Positions 15,465-23,429 of a DNA stretch of 55,564 nucleotides are shown here, piece by piece. This DNA is from Opitutus sp. GAS368 (GTDB taxonomy: Bacteria > Verrucomicrobiota > Verrucomicrobiia > Opitutales > UBA953). Each line of letters opens with the position of its first letter. Within the stretch, counting starts at the first letter, position 1. The position numbers were made by a program, and so were the translations under genes. The notes beneath the pieces were generated by a model that saw nothing but the letters and a program-made list of their open reading frames with translations, was not told where the DNA came from and did no database searches. Where the stretch lies: NCBI GenBank assembly GCA_945882655.1, contig CAMCWL010000003.1, positions 1 through 55,564 on the forward strand, in the 5' to 3' direction.

Positions 15465-16846
15465 CGGCTGAGGGCGGGGAGGGAGGCAGCCGCGATGGCT
15501 TGGCCGTGGCGTTTATCCTTCTCATCGGGCACCACGAGGTCGATGCGAAGTTCGGGAAATTCGTCGCGCAAGACCATTCGGGCCTTCTCGATGATGATCG
15601 TGCCGCCTTGGCCGGAGGTGACCCGCCCCATGATGAGCAAGCAACTCAGCTCGTAGAAGCTGGCTAAATGAGCGATAGAGTAACCGAAGGCGATGCCGAT
15701 GGCCTCGTAGACTTGCGAAGCCCGCGGGTCGGCGGCGAGCAGCAGCTTCTGGAGCTCTTCGAGTTGCTCGGGGAGACGCATCGAGGTGGGTAGGGCGATG
15801 CCGGCGAGGGGCAGCAGACGGCCGACGGCCTGTTGGCTAAAATATTGCACCGCGCAGCCACGATCGCCGGACCATTCATCTGCGGGACCGTCTGGACGAT
15901 AGTCCACGGGGACGAAGGCCAGTTCACTGAGCCAGTTAGTAAGGTTGCCTGCCTTGTCGACATAGCCGGCGGCGACGCTGGTACCCATCGCCACTCCAAG
16001 GACGGCGTTGCGTCCGAGGGACATGGAGCCCGCGAGGGCGGTGACGTCGCCGTCATTGAGTACTTCGAATGGGACGCCGTAGGACTTGGCGAGATCTAGG
16101 AACATGTCACGCACCTGCGAATCAAAGATGTTAGCGTCGGTGATTCCGCGGAAGAGCGAGGCGATGCGTACCTTGTTGTTGACGTAGACGCCGGCGGAAG
16201 AGCCGCCGATGGCATCGACGCGGGGCAGATGGCTGGCGGCGAGATCCAGCGAAGCCCGGATACCGGCGAGGTGATAGGCCGGGTCGGATTGGAAGTAGGG
16301 ATCCCATTTCACTTCTTCTGAGAACACGACTTTGCCGTCGATGAGGGCGGCGCATTTACGATCTGAGCCCCCGAGGTCGAAGCCGATGCGGCACCCGTCT
16401 AGGTTACGACCAAGGGGCAGGTGCGCGGCAGAGGCGGTCGGAAGCGCGGATGCGTCGACCACGCGGAATGACAGCGGGCGCTCGAAGGCCTTGCGGAAGA
16501 AATCGGCATCGAAGGCACGGCAACCCGTGGACGAGTAGTCGGCCTGCAGGCGTAGCGCGAGGGGGGCGGCTTCTGATCCACAGAGAAGGATCTCGGAGGC
16601 TCCGCGGGACCAGAGTAGGAACTTGACGGTGCGTTCGACGTGAAGATAGGTCGCGGCATCGTCGACACCGCGGGCAAGGACTCGAGTGCAGAACAGGGAG
16701 GCGGTGCCATCCTCGCGACGCAGTGCGATGGTGAGTTCGGTGGAGCCAGCTGTGCGCTCGCAACGTGTCAGGTAGTCCCGGGTCCAGAGTACCGCCGGTA
16801 CAAGTCCTGGGTCGATGGGGGAGCGATGGCGGGGTGCGGCGTCCAT
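15461..16846 (-). CDS. ROK/ASKHA-type sugar kinase with N-terminal extension
   Basis: A 461-residue protein. The kinase part begins near residue 153 with the phosphate-1 loop FDLGGSDRK, then a NDGDVTALAG block around residue 262 and the phosphate-2 loop GVAMGTSVAAGYV near 283. The usual ROK zinc site (CGCxGCxE) is reduced to SGDRGCAVQYFS, so zinc is probably not bound. About 150 residues precede the kinase core, containing an LWTRDYL start and a DADFFRKAFERP segment; I do not recognise that part. It likely phosphorylates an amino sugar such as GlcN or GlcNAc at C6, feeding NagB, whose gene ends 8 nt upstream. Fold is confident, substrate inferred. Confidence 0.78.
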   Translation of the reverse strand: MDAAPRHRSPIDPGLVPAVLWTRDYLTRCERTAGSTELTIALRREDGTASLFCTRVLARGVDDAATYLHVERTVKFLLWSRGASEILLCGSEAAPLALRLQADYSSTGCRAFDADFFRKAFERPLSFRVVDASALPTASAAHLPLGRNLDGCRIGFDLGGSDRKCAALIDGKVVFSEEVKWDPYFQSDPAYHLAGIRASLDLAASHLPRVDAIGGSSAGVYVNNKVRIASLFRGITDANIFDSQVRDMFLDLAKSYGVPFEVLNDGDVTALAGSMSLGRNAVLGVAMGTSVAAGYVDKAGNLTNWLSELAFVPVDYRPDGPADEWSGDRGCAVQYFSQQAVGRLLPLAGIALPTSMRLPEQLEELQKLLLAADPRASQVYEAIGIAFGYSIAHLASFYELSCLLIMGRVTSGQGGTIIIEKARMVLRDEFPELRIDLVVPDEKDKRHGQAIAAASLPALSR

Positions 16847-16854
16847 CTAACGGG

Positions 16855-17595
16855 TCAAAGCGCCTTGGCGGCGGCCGCGTCGAGGTGGAATGTGCAACGG
16901 GGGTGCTGTTGCAGCCAGGTCGCTGGGCAGCCCGCGGAGGGTGCTTCCTTCATGGCGCGGCGGACGATGTCGGCCTTGGCTTCACCGAAGGCGAGGAGTT
17001 CGACGCGGCGGGCTTCGAGAATCGTCGCGACGCCCATCGTCAGGGCACCTTGCGGGACCTGGGAAAGGTCGCCGAAGAAGACCGAGTTGTCGCGGCGGGT
17101 GACCTCATCGAGGTGGACCCAGCGGGTGCGACTGTCGGCGGCCGAAGGCGGTTCATTAAAGCCGATGTGGCCCGTGCGGCCAATCCCGAGAATTTGGAGG
17201 TCAATACCGCCGGCGTCGCGGATCGCGGCTTCGTAGTCCGCGCAATTCTTCGTCGGATCGTTCGATAGACCGTCCGGGATGTGGATATTGGCCGCGGGAA
17301 GATCCAGATGGCGGAAGAGATTTTCTTCCATGAAGAATCGGTACGACTGCGGATGCGTCGCGCCGAGGCCTTCGTATTCGTCGAGATTGAAAGTGACCAC
17401 CGAGCGGAAACTCACTCCCTCTTCACGGTGAAGGCGGATGAGTTCTGCATAGAGCGGGAGAGGGGTGGAGCCCGTCGCTAGACCAAGTACGGTCGGCTTG
17501 CTCGATTTCGAGCGTATCTGAATGAGGTCGGCTATCTCCCGGGCAATCGCCTGCGCGGCGGTTTGTTTGTCGGGGTGCAGCCTGGGTGCGATCAT
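16855..17595 (-). CDS. nagB: Glucosamine-6-phosphate deaminase
   Basis: A 246-residue NagB, the short type without the C-terminal allosteric extension of the 266-residue E. coli enzyme. Family marks are LGLATGSTPLPLY, the active-site LDEYEGLGATHPQSY near residues 71-85, and GIGRTGHIGFNEPPS near residue 137. It converts GlcN-6-P to fructose-6-P and ammonia. It begins 1 nt after the valS stop codon and ends 8 nt before the ROK-type kinase. It is the only gene of the amino-sugar set whose function is certain, and it anchors the interpretation of the others. No nagA is seen in the window. Confidence 0.92.
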   Translation of the reverse strand: MIAPRLHPDKQTAAQAIAREIADLIQIRSKSSKPTVLGLATGSTPLPLYAELIRLHREEGVSFRSVVTFNLDEYEGLGATHPQSYRFFMEENLFRHLDLPAANIHIPDGLSNDPTKNCADYEAAIRDAGGIDLQILGIGRTGHIGFNEPPSAADSRTRWVHLDEVTRRDNSVFFGDLSQVPQGALTMGVATILEARRVELLAFGEAKADIVRRAMKEAPSAGCPATWLQQHPRCTFHLDAAAAKAL

Positions 17596-17596
17596 C

Positions 17597-20320
17597 TTAG
17601 CCTAGTGTGGCGAGCATGCGTGCGATTTCGTCGCGCTTGGCCTTGGCTTCGTCGAGCTGTTTGCGGGCACCTTCGAGGATCTTGGGCGGAGCCTTCGAGA
17701 CAAAGACCTCATTGGTCAGCTTGGCTTCGCCGGCGGTGACCGCTTGTTCGAGTTTCGTCAGTTCCTTGGCCAGGCGAATCTTTTCCGCGGCGACGTCGAC
17801 TGTCCCGGAGAGCTCGAGTAAAACCGTTCCGAGGGAGTTCAGCGAACCGGTACGGTCGCCAGCGTCGTCGGCGAAGGTGATCTCGGCCAGACCGGCCATG
17901 CTGCTGAGTTTATCGCGGTTAGCTTGGAGGAGGGTCTTGGCCGTGGCGTCCTTGGCGACGATGGTGATTACTGAATCGCGACGGGTCGCTTGGTTGGCCT
18001 GAGACTTTAGGCCGCGGACCGAGGCCACGAATTCGCGGAGTAGGGCAACGTCAGCCACCTTGGCAGCGCTGAGCTTGACGCCATTTTCGCGAAGGACGCG
18101 GAGGAGATCTCCGCCAGAGCCGGTGTGGTGGTTCTGGATGAAGTCCTTCTCCGTGCCGTAGCCAAGCAGGTGCCAGAGTTCTTCAGAGATGAACGGGGCG
18201 ACCGGGTGGAGAAGTAGGAGGAACTGGCGTAGGACGAGGTCCTGAACCGCAAGGCAGTTGTCAACGAGGGTCGGATCTTTGAGGCGAGCCTTGGAGGCTT
18301 CGACGTACCAGTCACAGAAGTCGCCCCAGAAGAAAGAGTACAGTCCCTGCGCGTAGGCGGTGAACTCGTGTTCGTCGAGGTTCTTGGTCGTGCTATCGGT
18401 CAGTTCGGCGAGTCCCTGCAGGATGGCGAAGTCGTCATCGTCGAGCTGCGTGGCCTTGATGCGGCTGACCACGGCGGCGAGCGTTGAGTTATCGGCCATC
18501 GGGCCAGACATCTGGCGGAAACGAGCGGCGTTCCAGAGCTTGTTGCAGAAGTTGCGGCCTTGGCCGACGCGATCTTCGTCGAAGAGGATGTCCTGGCCCT
18601 TGGGGGCGATGGAGAGCAGGCCGAAGCGGAGACCGTCGGCGCCGAACTTTGCGATGAGATCAAGTGGCTCGGGCGAGTTGCCGAGAGACTTGGACATCTT
18701 GCGTCCGAGCTTATCGCGGATGATGCCGTTGAAGTAGACGCGCTTGAACGGGATGCGCTGGCGAATCTCGTCGTCGGTGAGCGTCTTCTTCTCGGGGCCG
18801 TGGAGTTCGAGGCCGGCGATGATCATGCGGGCGACCCAGAGGAAGATGATGTCAGGGCCCGTCGCGAGGGCGCCCGTGGGATACCAATGCTTAAGTTCTT
18901 CGGTCGTCTCGCCGGGTTTGCGCCAGCCGATGGTCGCGAGGCACCAGAGCCAGGAGGAAGCCCACGTGTCGAGCACGTCGGGGTCCTGCTCCCAGTTGGC
19001 GGCGTCGGCCGGGGCGGTGAGGGAGACGTGGAGGTTCTTCGGATCGTTGCGGTCGGCGCCCTTGCGGTACCAGACGGGGATGCGGTGGCCCCACCAGAGC
19101 TGACGGCTGACGCACCAGTCTTGGATGTTTTCCAGCCAGTGCAGGTAGGTCTTCGTCCAGCGTTCGGGGTGGAACTTGATGATGCCTGAAGTGACAGCCC
19201 GCTTGGCTTCGTCGATTTTCGGGTAGCGGATGAACCACTGTTCGCTGAGGCGAGGTTCGATCGGTACGTCGGCGCGTTCGGAGTAACCTACCGTATTCTC
19301 ATAGGGCTCGGTCTTTACCAGGGCGCCGAGTTCTTCGAGGAGTTTTTCGGCTACTCCGCGGGCCTTGAAGCGTTCGATGCCGGCGAGCGGGCCTGCGTCG
19401 GCGTTCATCGTGCCGTCGGGGTTCATCACATCGACTACCGGCAGATTATGGCGCTTGCCGATATCGAAGTCGGTGCGGTCGTGGGCTGGGGTCACCTTTA
19501 GGACGCCTGTACCAAATTCTTTCTCAACCGCGGTATCGCCGACGATCGGGATTTGGGCGCGAGGGAAGGGCCGCCAGACGTGTTTACCGATGAGGTGCTT
19601 GTAGCGTTCGTCTTCAGGGTGGACGGCGACGGCGGCGTCGCCCGGGATCGTCTCGGGGCGCGTGGTGGAGATCTCGAGGAACGTGCCAGGAATCTCGGCC
19701 ACCTCGTAGCGCATACGGTAGAGTGAGCCCTTGGAGGGCTTCATGATCACCTCTTCATCGGAAAGGCCAGTCTGCGAGACTGGGCACCAGTTGACCATGC
19801 GCTTGCCGCGATAGACATAGCCGCGCTCGTAGAGCGTGACAAAGGTCTGCAACACCGCCTGCGAGTAGCCGGCGTCGAGCGTGTGGACGGTACGATCCCA
19901 GTCGCAGGAGGCGCCGAGTTTGCGGAGCTGTCCGAGAATGATGCCGCCGTGTTTGTCGCGCCATTCGGACGCCACCTGGATGAATTTCTCGCGGCCGAGG
20001 TCGTGGCGCGTTTTACCTTCTTTTTGACGGAGTTCCTTTTCGACGCGGGATTGCGTGGCGATGCCAGCGTGGTCGGTGCCTGGAAGCCAGAGGGCGGATT
20101 TGCCTTCCTGTCGAGCGCGACGGACCATGATGTCCTGCAGCGTGTTGTTGAGTAGGTGTCCCATGTGCAGGACGCCGGTGACGTTCGGCGGGGGGATCAT
20201 CACCGCAAAGGATTCGCGGGTGTGGTCTACCTTGCCCTTGAAGCAACCCGCCGCGACCCAGCGGTCGTACCACTGCTGTTCAACGCCTTGCGGCTCATAA
20301 GATTTGGGGATTTCGGCCAT
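17597..20320 (-). CDS. valS: Valyl-tRNA synthetase
   Basis: A 907-residue class I aminoacyl-tRNA synthetase. The HIGH signature is HMGH at residues 52-55 within PPPNVTGVLHMGH, and KMSKS is intact near residue 540 (GRKMSKSLGNSPEP). The editing domain, anticodon-binding domain and the C-terminal valyl coiled coil (last about 70 residues, Lys/Glu/Ala-rich) are all present, so the length is full. Upstream is a short region that also contains the divergent SRP RNA. No T-box leader is visible. It heads a co-directional run, with nagB starting 1 nt after its stop, so the amino-sugar genes may be co-transcribed with this housekeeping gene. Confidence 0.97.
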   Translation of the reverse strand: MAEIPKSYEPQGVEQQWYDRWVAAGCFKGKVDHTRESFAVMIPPPNVTGVLHMGHLLNNTLQDIMVRRARQEGKSALWLPGTDHAGIATQSRVEKELRQKEGKTRHDLGREKFIQVASEWRDKHGGIILGQLRKLGASCDWDRTVHTLDAGYSQAVLQTFVTLYERGYVYRGKRMVNWCPVSQTGLSDEEVIMKPSKGSLYRMRYEVAEIPGTFLEISTTRPETIPGDAAVAVHPEDERYKHLIGKHVWRPFPRAQIPIVGDTAVEKEFGTGVLKVTPAHDRTDFDIGKRHNLPVVDVMNPDGTMNADAGPLAGIERFKARGVAEKLLEELGALVKTEPYENTVGYSERADVPIEPRLSEQWFIRYPKIDEAKRAVTSGIIKFHPERWTKTYLHWLENIQDWCVSRQLWWGHRIPVWYRKGADRNDPKNLHVSLTAPADAANWEQDPDVLDTWASSWLWCLATIGWRKPGETTEELKHWYPTGALATGPDIIFLWVARMIIAGLELHGPEKKTLTDDEIRQRIPFKRVYFNGIIRDKLGRKMSKSLGNSPEPLDLIAKFGADGLRFGLLSIAPKGQDILFDEDRVGQGRNFCNKLWNAARFRQMSGPMADNSTLAAVVSRIKATQLDDDDFAILQGLAELTDSTTKNLDEHEFTAYAQGLYSFFWGDFCDWYVEASKARLKDPTLVDNCLAVQDLVLRQFLLLLHPVAPFISEELWHLLGYGTEKDFIQNHHTGSGGDLLRVLRENGVKLSAAKVADVALLREFVASVRGLKSQANQATRRDSVITIVAKDATAKTLLQANRDKLSSMAGLAEITFADDAGDRTGSLNSLGTVLLELSGTVDVAAEKIRLAKELTKLEQAVTAGEAKLTNEVFVSKAPPKILEGARKQLDEAKAKRDEIARMLATLG

Positions 20321-20386
20321 CGGAAAGGGGAATGATTAGGGGTTAAGTTGGGGATTGAAAAGAACGGACTAGGCGGGCATTAAGAT

Positions 20387-20497
20387 AAGCAAGCCAGGCC
20401 CCATGCAATGGGTGGCCGACGAATCCCGCCAGGTCCGGAAGGAAGCAACGGCAGTCAGTCCATCCGTGTGCCGTGGCAAGCCTGGCCCCTTGCTTTT
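20387..20497 (+). ncRNA. ffs: Signal recognition particle RNA, small bacterial (4.5S) type
   Basis: The strand carries the diagnostic SRP RNA apical domain, with CAGGTCCGGAAGGAAGCA at about 20430-20447 and its GGAA tetraloop. The ends pair: AAGCAAG at 20387-20393 with CTTGCTT at 20489-20495, then CCAGGC near the 5' end with GCCTGG near the 3' end. The length of about 111 nt fits the single-hairpin type without an Alu domain. It binds Ffh and directs membrane-protein targeting. It is divergent from valS and convergent with the lpdA end. Exact ends are inferred from pairing. A TAAGAT at 20381-20386 could be part of its promoter, but the spacing is not convincing. Confidence 0.93.
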
Positions 20498-20502
20498 CAT
20501 TC

Positions 20503-20531
20503 GACGCCTTCCCTTCATTTGGGAGGGCGTC
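20503..20531 (+). terminator. Hairpin downstream of SRP RNA, possible terminator
   Basis: An 11-bp stem (20503-20513 with 20521-20531, one G-T pair) closes a 7-nt loop just after the SRP RNA. The following bases CCTTGTTGG are only weakly T-rich. It may end or protect the SRP transcript. Confidence 0.35.
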
Positions 20532-20544
20532 CTTGTTGGGGCAC

Positions 20545-20576
20545 GAAATAAGAAAGGGTGCTATTCGCACCCTTTC
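20545..20576 (-). terminator. Rho-independent terminator of sucA-sucB-lpdA
   Basis: A perfect 10-bp stem (20552-20561 with 20567-20576) with a 5-nt loop lies 22 nt beyond the lpdA stop. On the minus strand it is followed by TTATTTC. This is one of the clearest terminators in the window and ends the 2-oxoglutarate dehydrogenase unit. Confidence 0.8.
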
Positions 20577-20597
20577 GTTCAAAAGTCCGTCCTTCGC

Positions 20598-21998
20598 TCA
20601 GAGCGAGTGGATGCTCGACTTGCTGACGGCCATCGCGGCTTCCTTGAAGGATTCGCTGACGGTCGGGTGGGCGAAGCAGGTACGGGCCACGTCTTCGGCG
20701 CTGCCGCCGTATTCCATGTGCGCGCAGGCTGCGGCGATCATCTCGGAAGCGCCCCTGGCGACCATCTGGACTCCAAGGAGTTTATCGGTCTTGGCGCAAG
20801 CTATGACCTTGACGAACCCCGCGGTACAATCGGAGGCGATCGCGCGTCCGTTGCCGGCGAGCTGGAACTTGCCGATGGCGACTTCGATATTCTTGGCCTT
20901 GGCCTCGGCCTCGGAGAGACCCACGCAGGCGACTTCGGGGTCGGTGTAGATGACGCCGGGGATGATGGCGTAGTTCACGTGACCATGCTTACCGGCGAGA
21001 TTCTCGGCGACCGCGACGCCTTCTTCTTCAGCCTTGTGCGCGAGCATCGGGCCGGCGACGACGTCACCGATGGCGTAGACGCCGGGAAGGTTGGTCAGGA
21101 AGTGGGCGTCGATGACGATACGACCGCGCTCGTCGAGCTTGAGGCCGGCTTCCTGGGCGCCGAGACCGGTCGTGTTGGCCTTGCGGCCGACGGCGACGAG
21201 GATCTTGTCGGCAGCGAATTCGAGGGGTTTGCCATCGCGTTCAGCCGTAAGGGCGGAACCCCCGGCGCTCTTTTTCACGCCGGTGACCTTGGCGCCCAAT
21301 TCAAACTTCACGCCCTGCTTTTCGAAGGCGCTCTGCGCGGCCTTGGCGACGTCGGCGTCATAAGACGGTCCGCCGATAGTGGGAAGCATCTCGACGACGG
21401 TGACCTGCGAGCCGAGGCGGGCCCAGACGGAACCGAGCTCGAGGCCGATAGCGCCGGCACCGACGACGACCATCTTTTCTGGAACGGCTTTCAAGGAGAT
21501 GCCGTGGTCGGAGGAGATGACGGTTTCGCCGTCGAACTTCATGAACGGCAGTTCAATCGGGACGGAGCCCGTGGCGATGAGGATGTTCTTGGTCTCAAGC
21601 GTGCGGTCGCCGGCGGTGGAGCGGACGAGCACCTGGCCGGACTTCACAAGTCGGCCGAGGCCGCGGACAATCTCGACGTTGCGCTTCTTGAGCAGGGCGC
21701 CGACGCCCATGTTGAGCTGGGCGACGACCTTGTCCTTGTTCGCGAGCATCGCGGAGACGTCGAAGGTGATCTTCTCGGCGCCGACGAGGCCATGCTTCTT
21801 GCCGTGCAAGGCCTCTTGGTAGACTTCGGTGGAGTGGAGAAGGGCCTTGGAAGGGATGCAGCCGACGTTGAGGCAGGTGCCACCGAGGGAATTGTCCTTT
21901 TCTACGAGGGCCACCTTGAGGCCGAGCTGGGCGGCCTTGATGGCGGCGACATAGCCACCGGGACCGGAACCGATTACGACGAGATCGAATTGAGACAT
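20598..21998 (-). CDS. lpdA: Dihydrolipoyl dehydrogenase (E3)
   Basis: A 466-residue flavoprotein disulfide reductase. The FAD motif GSGPGGYVAA spans residues 10-19, the redox pair is Cys42 and Cys47 in GGTCLNVGCIPSK, and the NAD-binding loop VGAGAIGLELG lies near residue 180. The C-terminal catalytic His-Glu dyad is in AHPTVSESF. It re-oxidises the dihydrolipoyl arm of SucB with NAD. It follows sucB by 24 nt and ends before a strong terminator, giving the standard sucA-sucB-lpdA order. A long open frame on the opposite strand is a composition shadow. Confidence 0.96.
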   Translation of the reverse strand: MSQFDLVVIGSGPGGYVAAIKAAQLGLKVALVEKDNSLGGTCLNVGCIPSKALLHSTEVYQEALHGKKHGLVGAEKITFDVSAMLANKDKVVAQLNMGVGALLKKRNVEIVRGLGRLVKSGQVLVRSTAGDRTLETKNILIATGSVPIELPFMKFDGETVISSDHGISLKAVPEKMVVVGAGAIGLELGSVWARLGSQVTVVEMLPTIGGPSYDADVAKAAQSAFEKQGVKFELGAKVTGVKKSAGGSALTAERDGKPLEFAADKILVAVGRKANTTGLGAQEAGLKLDERGRIVIDAHFLTNLPGVYAIGDVVAGPMLAHKAEEEGVAVAENLAGKHGHVNYAIIPGVIYTDPEVACVGLSEAEAKAKNIEVAIGKFQLAGNGRAIASDCTAGFVKVIACAKTDKLLGVQMVARGASEMIAAACAHMEYGGSAEDVARTCFAHPTVSESFKEAAMAVSKSSIHSL

Positions 21999-22022
21999 TG
22001 AGGTAGGATTATGAAAGGGGGA

Positions 22023-23291
22023 TTAAACGCCGAACAGCAGGCGCTGCGGGTCTTCGATGAACTGGCGCACCTTGACGAGGAAGGTCACGGCTTCCTTGCC
22101 GTCGACGATACGGTGGTCGTACGACAGGGCGAGGTACATGATCGGACGAATCACGACCTGGCCGTTTTCGGCCACAGGACGTTCGACGATATTGTGGAGG
22201 CCCATGATGGCCGCCTGCGGGTGATTGAGAATCGGCGTCGAGAGCATCGAACCGTAGATGCCGCCATTGGAGATGGTGAAGACGCCGCCCTGAAGTTCTG
22301 GCAGCTGGATCTTGCCATCGCGGGCGCGCTTACCGAAATCGCCGATGGCTTTTTCGATACCGGCAAAATTGAGCTGGTCGCAATCGCGGACGACGGGGAC
22401 CATCAGGCCCTTGTCGGTGCCGACGGCCACGCCGATGTCGAAGAAGTTATTCTCGACGATGTCATCGCCGTCGAGCTGCGCGTTGATGGCAGGGACTTCC
22501 TTCATCGCCTGGACGGCGGCCTTCACGAAGAAGGACATGAAGCCGAGTTTGACCCCGTATTTCTTGAGGAATTCTTCGCCGTGGCGTTTGCGCAGCTCCA
22601 TCACCGGTGCCATGTTGACCTCGTTGAAGGTCGTGAGCATCGCCGTCTCCGTCTTGGCCTGCACGAGGCGTTCGGCGATCTTGCGACGCAGCGGGGACAT
22701 GCGCTTACGAGTGGTGCGACCATCGCGCGATGGGACGGAGACTGGAGCGGCCGGAGCGGAGGGTGCGGCCGAAGGAGCGGAGGCGGTTGGAGCGACGGCG
22801 CGAATCGGTGACTGACCGGCGAGAGCGGCGAGCATGTCTCCTTTAGTTACGCGACCAGCCTTGCCCGAGCCTTCGACGCCAGCGGGATCAAGGCCGGTTT
22901 CGGCGGAGAGACGACGGACGGCGGGAGAAACTTCGGCGGCAGCGCCGGACTTGGCGGCGACGGGTGCGGCTTTCGGTGCGGGCGCGGCCGCGACAGTCGG
23001 AGCTGCCTTGGTGGCAGGCGCGGCGGGTGCCGGAGCAGAGGACGCGTTGCCGGCGGCACCTGCTTCGATGGTGGCGACGACCTGATTGACGAGCACTTCG
23101 GTACCGGCTTCGACCGCGATGGTGATCTTGCCGTCGACTTCGGCGGTGCCTTCGGAGGTCACCTTATCGGTTTCGTAGGAAAAGAGGGGTTGGCCCTTGC
23201 GGACAGCGTCACCGCTTTTGACGAGCCAGGCGGCTAGGAGGCCCCCGGTGATGGATTCGCCCATGGGAGGGATTTTGACTTCGACGGCCAT
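22023..23291 (-). CDS. sucB: 2-oxoglutarate dehydrogenase E2, dihydrolipoyl succinyltransferase
   Basis: A 422-residue E2 component. A lipoyl domain spans residues 1-75 with the lipoylated Lys43 in ETDKVTSEG. An Ala/Pro-rich flexible linker (about 78-118) follows, then a peripheral subunit-binding domain ([15 protein letters not shown], about 125-158), a second linker, and the catalytic domain (about 195-422). The active site HxxxDG appears as [10 protein letters not shown] near residue 395. It transfers the succinyl group to CoA in the TCA cycle complex. Position between sucA and lpdA favours the succinyl form over acetyl or branched-chain forms. The start has no Shine-Dalgarno sequence. Confidence 0.95.
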   Translation of the reverse strand: MAVEVKIPPMGESITGGLLAAWLVKSGDAVRKGQPLFSYETDKVTSEGTAEVDGKITIAVEAGTEVLVNQVVATIEAGAAGNASSAPAPAAPATKAAPTVAAAPAPKAAPVAAKSGAAAEVSPAVRRLSAETGLDPAGVEGSGKAGRVTKGDMLAALAGQSPIRAVAPTASAPSAAPSAPAAPVSVPSRDGRTTRKRMSPLRRKIAERLVQAKTETAMLTTFNEVNMAPVMELRKRHGEEFLKKYGVKLGFMSFFVKAAVQAMKEVPAINAQLDGDDIVENNFFDIGVAVGTDKGLMVPVVRDCDQLNFAGIEKAIGDFGKRARDGKIQLPELQGGVFTISNGGIYGSMLSTPILNHPQAAIMGLHNIVERPVAENGQVVIRPIMYLALSYDHRIVDGKEAVTFLVKVRQFIEDPQRLLFGV

Positions 23292-23429
23292 GAAAATTAG
23301 GTAGGTTCAACCTTGGAAGCCATTCCTCCGTGTTTCAACGGGGAAATGACCCTTTAAACGACCTAGGATGGGCGTTTAGGGGGTAGAAGGAGAGGTTCCT
23401 TGGGCGAGAAAACCCGCTACTGACGGCTA

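Noticed and set aside
20321-20386. T-box or other leader before valS
   Set aside because: The region is too short and shows no specifier or antiterminator elements.
20403-22001. Open frame of 532 codons antisense to lpdA and through the SRP RNA
   Set aside because: Its composition is that of a GC-rich shadow frame, it runs through a structural RNA, and lpdA is certain on the other strand.
23351-23380. Inverted repeat between sucA and sucB as a terminator
   Set aside because: The stem is short and broken and no T-run follows on the minus strand.
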